Source: Burkholderia sp. D-99 (GTDB lineage Bacteria > Pseudomonadota > Gammaproteobacteria > Burkholderiales > Burkholderiaceae). Taken from it: DNA of 64,000 nucleotides. A program made the position numbers and the translations under genes. The DNA lies in the NCBI RefSeq assembly GCF_011605345.1, contig NZ_JAAOXM010000003.1, positions 434,001 to 498,000 on the forward strand, read 5' to 3'. Under the pieces are notes generated by a model. The model ran no database searches. It was not told the origin of the DNA and worked only from the letters and a program-made list of their open reading frames with translations. Of this stretch, positions 59,435 through 64,000 are shown piece after piece. How positions within the stretch are numbered: the stretch's first letter is position 1; every line of letters starts with the position of its first letter.

Positions 59435-60043
59435 TCAGCGCCGCGCGCTTTTCGGCCGGAACGCCGCGACCACCGCGGCGTCGGTTTCGATATACGGGCC
59501 GCCGATCAGGTCGATGCAGTAGGGCACCGCGGCGAAGATGCCGGGCACGGTCGACTTGCCGTCGGCATCGCGCAACCCTTCGAGCGTTTCCCGGATCGAT
59601 TTCGGCTGACCGGGCAGGTTGATGATCAGCGCCGCATGGTCGGCCGTCTCGCGGATCACCGCGACCTGCCGCGACAGGATCGCGGTCGGCACGAAATTCA
59701 GGCTGATCTGCCGCATCTGTTCGCCGAACCCGGGCATTTCCTTCGTCGCCACGGCCAGCGTGGCCTCGGGCGTCACGTCGCGGCGCGCGGGGCCCGTGCC
59801 GCCCGTCGTCAGCACGAGGTCGCACCCCGCGACGTCGACGAGCTCGGCGAGCGTGGCGGAAATCGTGGGCGCATCGTCCTGGATCAGGCGCGTTTCGGCG
59901 CGCCACGGCGACACCAGCGCGCCGGCGAGCCACTCCTGCAGCGCCGGAATGCCCTTGTCTTCGTAGACGCCCGTGCTCGCGCGGTCGCTGATCGACACGA
60001 GGCCGACGACGAGCTCGTCCGGGTGGTTACGCTTCGTCGTCAT
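59435..60043 (-). CDS. mog: Molybdopterin adenylyltransferase
   Basis: A 202-residue MogA/MoaB-family protein: [37 protein letters not shown] and [13 protein letters not shown]. It activates molybdopterin with ATP before molybdenum insertion. It overlaps the upstream yjgA stop by 17 bases. Confidence 0.9.
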   Translation of the reverse strand: MTTKRNHPDELVVGLVSISDRASTGVYEDKGIPALQEWLAGALVSPWRAETRLIQDDAPTISATLAELVDVAGCDLVLTTGGTGPARRDVTPEATLAVATKEMPGFGEQMRQISLNFVPTAILSRQVAVIRETADHAALIINLPGQPKSIRETLEGLRDADGKSTVPGIFAAVPYCIDLIGGPYIETDAAVVAAFRPKSARR

Positions 60044-60629
60044 GGTCGTCCCCGGCGTCGTCCGCCGCTTCGTCGTCCGCAACGGACGTGCCGCCAGCGG
60101 TCTTGATCCACTGGAACAGCTCGCGGAAATAGCGCGGCGGCTTGCCTTGCTGCGCTTCCTTGCGTGCGTTGCGGATCAGCATGCGGCCTTCCTGGATATC
60201 GGCTTCCGGGTGCTGGCGCAGGAATTCGGTCAGCGCGTCGTCGTTCGCGAGCAACTGTTCGCGCGTGCGTTCGATCCAGTGCAGGCGGGCCGTCGCGGCC
60301 TTGTTCACGCCGCGCTGCGCGTCGAGCGCGGTGCGCAGCGCGGCCGTCTCGTCGTCGGTCAGCGAGCGCATCACGCGGCCGACGTACTGGAGCTGGCGGC
60401 GCTTGCCTTCGTGATCGGTGATCCGGCGCGCCTCGCGCACGGCGTCCGAGAGGCTTTCGGGCATCGGCATGCGCTTCAGCGCGTCTTTCGGCAGATCGAC
60501 GAGCGCCTGGCCGAGCACCTGCAGCTCGTGCATCTCGCGCTTCAACTGGGATTTGCTGGGGCGATCGTAGCCGTTGTCGTCGTCTTCGACGGCATGCTCG
60601 ATCGGCTGGATTCGGGTTTTGCGTGTCAT
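60027..60629 (-). CDS. yjgA: Ribosome-associated DUF615 protein YjgA
   Basis: A 200-residue basic-then-acidic protein: [38 protein letters not shown] and [20 protein letters not shown], the YjgA/DarP family that helps late 50S assembly. The acidic C-terminus ([16 protein letters not shown]) is notable. ATG 60638 is also possible. Confidence 0.9.
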   Translation of the reverse strand: MTRKTRIQPIEHAVEDDDNGYDRPSKSQLKREMHELQVLGQALVDLPKDALKRMPMPESLSDAVREARRITDHEGKRRQLQYVGRVMRSLTDDETAALRTALDAQRGVNKAATARLHWIERTREQLLANDDALTEFLRQHPEADIQEGRMLIRNARKEAQQGKPPRYFRELFQWIKTAGGTSVADDEAADDAGDDHDDEA

Positions 60630-60756
60630 GGGCGGCATTGTATCGCGCCGCGGACACCCCAAGCTTGTCGGTGTCCGGCCCCGGACCTTGCTATGATCGC
60701 GGGATACGCAACATTTTGACCATGCGGGCGCCCGCCCGCCACCGGATACCAAGACG

Positions 60757-62127
60757 ATGGCAGCCAATCTCGACGTACAAGCGCGCTATTTCCCGCACAC
60801 GCAGGACCAGCTCAAAGAAATCGCGTCGGACATCCTTCGCCATGCGAAGGCACTCGGCGCGTCGGACGCCGCGACCGAAATCTCCGAAGGCGACGGCCTG
60901 TCGGTGTCGGTGCGCCGCGGCGAAGTCGAAACGATCGAGCATAACCGCGACAAGATGGTCGGCGTGACCGTGTTCATCGGCAAGAAACGCGGCAACGCGA
61001 GCACGTCGGATTTCTCGCCGGGCGCGATCAAGGATACCGTCGCCGCCGCCTACAACATTGCGCGCTTCACGGCCGAGGACGAGGCCGCCGGCCTCGCCGA
61101 GGCCGAGCTGCTCGAAACCGACCCGCGCGACCTCGATCTGTACCACCCGTGGGCGCTGACGGCCGACGAGGCCGTCGAGCTCGCCCGCCGCGCGGAAGAT
61201 GCCGCATTCGCGGTCAGCCCGCAGATCCGCAATTCGGAAGGCGCGAGCGTGTCGGCCCAGCATTCGCAGTTCGTGCTCGCGACGTCGCGTGGCTTCCTGT
61301 CCGGCTACCCGTATTCGCGCCACTACATCGCCTGCGCGCCGATCGCGGGCAGCGGCCGCCACATGCAGCGCGACGACTGGTATTCGTCGAAGCGCAGCGC
61401 AATCGATCTCGCGGCGCCCGAAGCGGTGGGCCGTTACGCGGCCGAGCGTGCGCTCGCGCGGATGGGCGCGCGCCGTCTCGACACCCGCAAGGTGCCCGTG
61501 CTGTTCGAGGCGCCGCTCGCGGCCGGGCTGCTCGGCGCGTTCGTACAGGCGGTGAGTGGCGGCGCGCTGTACCGCAAGACGTCGTTCCTCGTCGACAGCC
61601 TCGGCAAGCCGGTGTTCGCGCCGCACATCCAGGTCGTCGAGGATCCGCACGTGCCGCGCGCGATGGGCAGCGCGCCGTTCGACGAGGAAGGCGTGCGCAC
61701 GCGCGCACGCAGCGTCGTCAAGGATGGCGTGGTCGAAGGCTACTTCCTGTCGACCTATTCGGCGCGCAAGCTCGGCACGCAAACCACCGGCAACGCGGGC
61801 GGCTCGCACAACCTCGCGCTGCGCAGCTCGAACACGCAGCCGGGCGACGATTTCGACGCCATGCTGAAGAAGCTCGGCACGGGCCTGTTGCTGACCGAGC
61901 TGATGGGGCAGGGCGTGAACTACGTAACGGGCGACTATTCGCGCGGCGCGGCGGGCTTCTGGGTCGAAAACGGCGTGATCCAGTATCCGGTCGAGGAAAT
62001 CACGGTCGCGAGCACGCTGCAGGAAATGTTCCGGCATATCGTCGCGATCGGCGCCGATTCGATCGTGCGCGGCACGAAGGAAACGGGCTCGGTGCTGATC
62101 GAGCAGATGACGATCGCCGGGCAGTAA
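60757..62127 (+). CDS. pmbA: Metalloprotease PmbA/TldE
   Basis: A 456-residue protein with TldD/PmbA-family blocks: [40 protein letters not shown] and [20 protein letters not shown]. PmbA pairs with TldD; the metal motif HExxxH is on TldD, which is not in the window. Confidence 0.93.
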   Translation: MAANLDVQARYFPHTQDQLKEIASDILRHAKALGASDAATEISEGDGLSVSVRRGEVETIEHNRDKMVGVTVFIGKKRGNASTSDFSPGAIKDTVAAAYNIARFTAEDEAAGLAEAELLETDPRDLDLYHPWALTADEAVELARRAEDAAFAVSPQIRNSEGASVSAQHSQFVLATSRGFLSGYPYSRHYIACAPIAGSGRHMQRDDWYSSKRSAIDLAAPEAVGRYAAERALARMGARRLDTRKVPVLFEAPLAAGLLGAFVQAVSGGALYRKTSFLVDSLGKPVFAPHIQVVEDPHVPRAMGSAPFDEEGVRTRARSVVKDGVVEGYFLSTYSARKLGTQTTGNAGGSHNLALRSSNTQPGDDFDAMLKKLGTGLLLTELMGQGVNYVTGDYSRGAAGFWVENGVIQYPVEEITVASTLQEMFRHIVAIGADSIVRGTKETGSVLIEQMTIAGQ

Positions 62128-62156
62128 GCGGCGCGCGGCATCGGCCGCCATCAAAC

Positions 62157-62193
62157 GAAAAAGCCCGACGGCGTGAGCCTGTCGGGCTTTTTC
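62157..62193. terminator. Bidirectional terminator, pmbA / folA
   Basis: AGCCCGAC and GTCGGGCT stem with A and T runs on the two sides, between convergent genes. Confidence 0.85.
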
Positions 62194-62208
62194 ATTGCGC
62201 GCGATACG

Positions 62209-62709
62209 TCAGCCGTGCTTGCGCTCGTAGACGACGAACGCATAGCCGAACGTGTTTGGCGCGGCGGCCTGGTGCACATCGCGCGACACTTCCTGCCAGT
62301 GCGCGGCGTCGGGTGCCGGGAACGATGCGTCACCGTCGAAGTCGGCGTCGATCTCGGTGACGACCAGCTTGTCGGCGAGTGCGAGGCCTTCCGTATAGAG
62401 TTGCGCGCCACCGATCAGGAACGCCTCGGGCACCCCGTCGCGCGCGGCGAGCGCCAGCGCATCGGCGAGCGACGTGACCGAATCGCAGCCGTCGAAGCGT
62501 CGCGTGGCGTCGCGCGTGACGACGATATTGCGGCGGCCCGGCAGCGGCCGGCCGATCGACTCGTGGGTCTTGCGACCCATCACGATCGGTGCGCCCATCG
62601 TCGTGCGCTTGAAGAAGGCGAGATCCTCGGGAAGTTTCCAGGGCAACTGGTTGTCGCGGCCGATGATGCCGTTGCGGGCACGCGCGACGATCAGGGTCAA
62701 CGTCGTCAT
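62209..62709 (-). CDS. folA: Dihydrofolate reductase
   Basis: A 166-residue protein: [20 protein letters not shown] with [12 protein letters not shown] (catalytic acid), [17 protein letters not shown] and [13 protein letters not shown]. It makes tetrahydrofolate and is the trimethoprim target. The nominal longer frame upstream is discarded. Confidence 0.95.
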   Translation of the reverse strand: MTTLTLIVARARNGIIGRDNQLPWKLPEDLAFFKRTTMGAPIVMGRKTHESIGRPLPGRRNIVVTRDATRRFDGCDSVTSLADALALAARDGVPEAFLIGGAQLYTEGLALADKLVVTEIDADFDGDASFPAPDAAHWQEVSRDVHQAAAPNTFGYAFVVYERKHG

Positions 62710-62983
62710 GAAGGTCGGGGGAGAGGAAAACCGGAATGGCGCCGATTTTACCGGAACGGCGGCGCGCACCGGTTCCGGATGTGTGCATCCGCCTTCCTGC
62801 GCTGCGCGCCGCGACGTTTGAAGCAACGCGTCGCGGCAACGGAATGAATAAAAAGAGTGCCCGCCGGGGGACGGAGCACAAAACCGTTTCGTGTTGCGAG
62901 ATCGCAGGAGGCCGGCATCTGATCGATGCTGTTCGGCCCGCTAAAATCAATATGTGATCCTTATCAAATGGATCGATCGGTGC

Positions 62984-63310
62984 TCACTGGTGCGTGCTGC
63001 CTTGCGTGGTGCCTTCCATCGCGTGCTGCGCGTCGCCAGGCTGCGGTGCCGGGAGTGGCATCGGCAACTGGGGCGGCGGGGGGATCTCGTCCCACAGTGT
63101 CACTGAAGTCCTGCCGGCCGGCAGCGGTTGCGGTGCCGACACGGTCACGATGCCGAACCCGATGCCGTGCTGCATGCTCGGCACGTTTGCCGCAAGCAGC
63201 ATTGCGTGATCCGGACTCGAGCTTTCGTCTGCGCGTACGGGCGTAGGCGGGCCCGCGGCCGCGACCGCAATGGTCATCGGCACGAAAGAAAGTAAAAGAT
63301 GTTTTCGCAT
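62984..63310 (-). CDS. Small secreted Pro-rich protein
   Basis: A 108-residue protein with a signal peptide (HLLLSFVPMTIAVAAAGPP) and a Pro-rich C-terminus (DEIPPPPQLPMPLPAPQPG). GGAGAC precedes the ATG. No family was recognised. A sigma-54-like promoter lies immediately upstream. Confidence 0.6.
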   Translation of the reverse strand: MRKHLLLSFVPMTIAVAAAGPPTPVRADESSSPDHAMLLAANVPSMQHGIGFGIVTVSAPQPLPAGRTSVTLWDEIPPPPQLPMPLPAPQPGDAQHAMEGTTQGSTHQ

Positions 63311-63339
63311 GGTCGCTGTCTCCGACGTTTTCCATATTC

Positions 63340-63355
63340 AGCGAAATGCATGCCA
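63340..63355 (-). promoter_or_regulatory. Sigma-54-like promoter of the secreted protein
   Basis: On the minus strand TGGCATGCATTTCGCT matches the -24/-12 pattern TGGCAC-N5-TTGCA with GG and GC at the right spacing; two mismatches. The ATG at 63310 follows about 30 bases on. Confidence 0.45.
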
Positions 63356-63429
63356 TCGCGCCGCGACCGTTGTCGAGCCTGCGATTCGTGCGCAAGCGTT
63401 GCGAATTGTGTCGGAAAACGGCTGAAAAT

Positions 63430-63445
63430 GTTTCAGGCCTGAAAC
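63430..63445. promoter_or_regulatory. Palindrome, possible enhancer-binding site
   Basis: GTTTCAGGCCTGAAAC is a perfect 16-bp palindrome about 90 bases upstream of the sigma-54-like promoter, the usual place for an enhancer-binding protein. Confidence 0.4.
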
Positions 63446-63811
63446 GAGGGGGCTCGGGAATACTGCGGATTCAATCGATACGCTTCAAGGATGACAATCG
63501 TCGCATGCGTTGATGGCAGAACGCATCGCTGCGCAGGTGCTATGTGCAGACGATTGACATGCATCGACCTCCTGAGCGATTCGGCCGTATCGCCCACCGC
63601 GCTGAAATCGGATTGTCGTATTCAGTGCCTATAACTAAGCTGTCTTGATCAAAATAACTGGACGCGAGATAAGCGCCATCATGCGAGGCTTTGTCGTCGC
63701 CGCGCATCGGCATGGCGAATCGAGCCGCCTTCGGCTGACCCGATTCGAACCTTTCGCACGTGACCTGGCGTGCACGGCAATCGTTAGACGGTTGAGGAAC
63801 GGGGTGAGGAT

Positions 63812-64000
63812 ATGGGAGCCGATCTGCGGCACGTGATCTACTATTCGCGCGAACCGAACGACGCGTTGCGCGGCCATTTCGACGAATGCGGTTGGCGTGT
63901 CGATCTCGCGGAGACCGTGCGAGACGTACGACGCGTCGTGCAGCACGGTGTCGCAACGGCCGGGCTGCTGGATTTTTCGCCGGGCTTCAAGCCCTCGGAC
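63812..64000 (+). CDS. Start of a probable sigma-54 enhancer-binding regulator (partial)
   Basis: 63 residues to the window edge; GGTGAGGA precedes ATG 63812. HVIYYSREPNDALRGHFDEC and VATAGLLDFSPGFKPSD look like the N-terminal receiver-like domain of VpsR-type NtrC-family regulators. The AAA+ and DNA-binding parts would lie beyond the window, so the assignment is tentative. Confidence 0.5.
   Translation, partial: MGADLRHVIYYSREPNDALRGHFDECGWRVDLAETVRDVRRVVQHGVATAGLLDFSPGFKPSD

Larger units (their letters stand above)
63311..63811. other. Divergent regulatory stretch
   Basis: 500 bases with no convincing gene, between the secreted protein (leftward) and a regulator (rightward). It holds a sigma-54-like promoter, a 16-bp palindrome at 63430-63445 and, further right, no recognisable element. 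Confidence 0.5.

Noticed and set aside
60757-62127. Searching PmbA for its own zinc site
   Set aside because: TldE/PmbA subunits normally lack the metal motif, which is on TldD; absence here is not a defect.

Overview
The window reads as a high-GC betaproteobacterial chromosome, most likely Burkholderia (cepacia-complex-like). The support is the tmRNA tag ANDDTFALAA and the core order ssrA-gph-ubiG-ompA-gyrA-serC-pheA-tyrA-aroA-cmk-rpsA-ihfB-lapA-lapB. Species is inference; no search was run.

Region 1 (about 174-15887) is a complete integrated element of about 15.7 kb in the 3' end of ssrA. Its leftward P4-type tyrosine integrase lies next to ssrA. A degenerate copy of the tmRNA end (attL, 174-189) sits beside what looks like the ancestral ssrA terminator. 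The cargo runs rightward: an AlpA-like regulator, a stand-alone HEAGH (M41-like) peptidase, a primase/VapE helicase whose 3' end runs into an inverted iteron array around an AT-rich core (candidate origin), a small terminase, a repeat-rich non-coding stretch, small virion-type ORFs, and three very large proteins (673, 760 and 837 aa) that look like a podoviral DNA-ejection set, one with a lytic transglycosylase domain. A C4-like antisense RNA and two more AlpA/excisionase-like regulators follow. I see no large terminase, portal, major capsid, tail or lysis gene. Integrase + AlpA + primase + TerS is the layout of a phage-inducible chromosomal island (phage satellite). A satellite carrying its own ejection-protein cassette is the most unusual thing here; a prophage with its head and tail genes deleted is the main alternative.

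Region 2 (15874-38100) is conserved housekeeping DNA: tmRNA, gph-ubiG, an OmpA-family protein, gyrA, the serine/aromatic amino acid run serC-pheA-tyrA-aroA followed by cmk-rpsA-ihfB, an LPS-linked run lapA-lapB-udg-hldA-hldD, a ComEA-like protein, cysM and mltB.

Region 3 (38269-50000) holds a histone-deacetylase-family hydrolase, an alpha/beta hydrolase, the methionine importer metNIQ with a terminator-like hairpin against the metN start, etfBA with an acyl-CoA dehydrogenase, a divergent dadA/Lrp pair, and a radical SAM gene behind a strong LexA-type operator.

Region 4 (50022-64000) contains a TM2-like membrane protein, a sorbosone-dehydrogenase-like protein, the rpsP-rimM-trmD-rplS operon, a NUDIX hydrolase, rsgA with an M48 protease, orn, mog, yjgA, pmbA, folA, a small secreted protein with a sigma-54-like promoter, and the start of a probable enhancer-binding regulator cut by the window edge.
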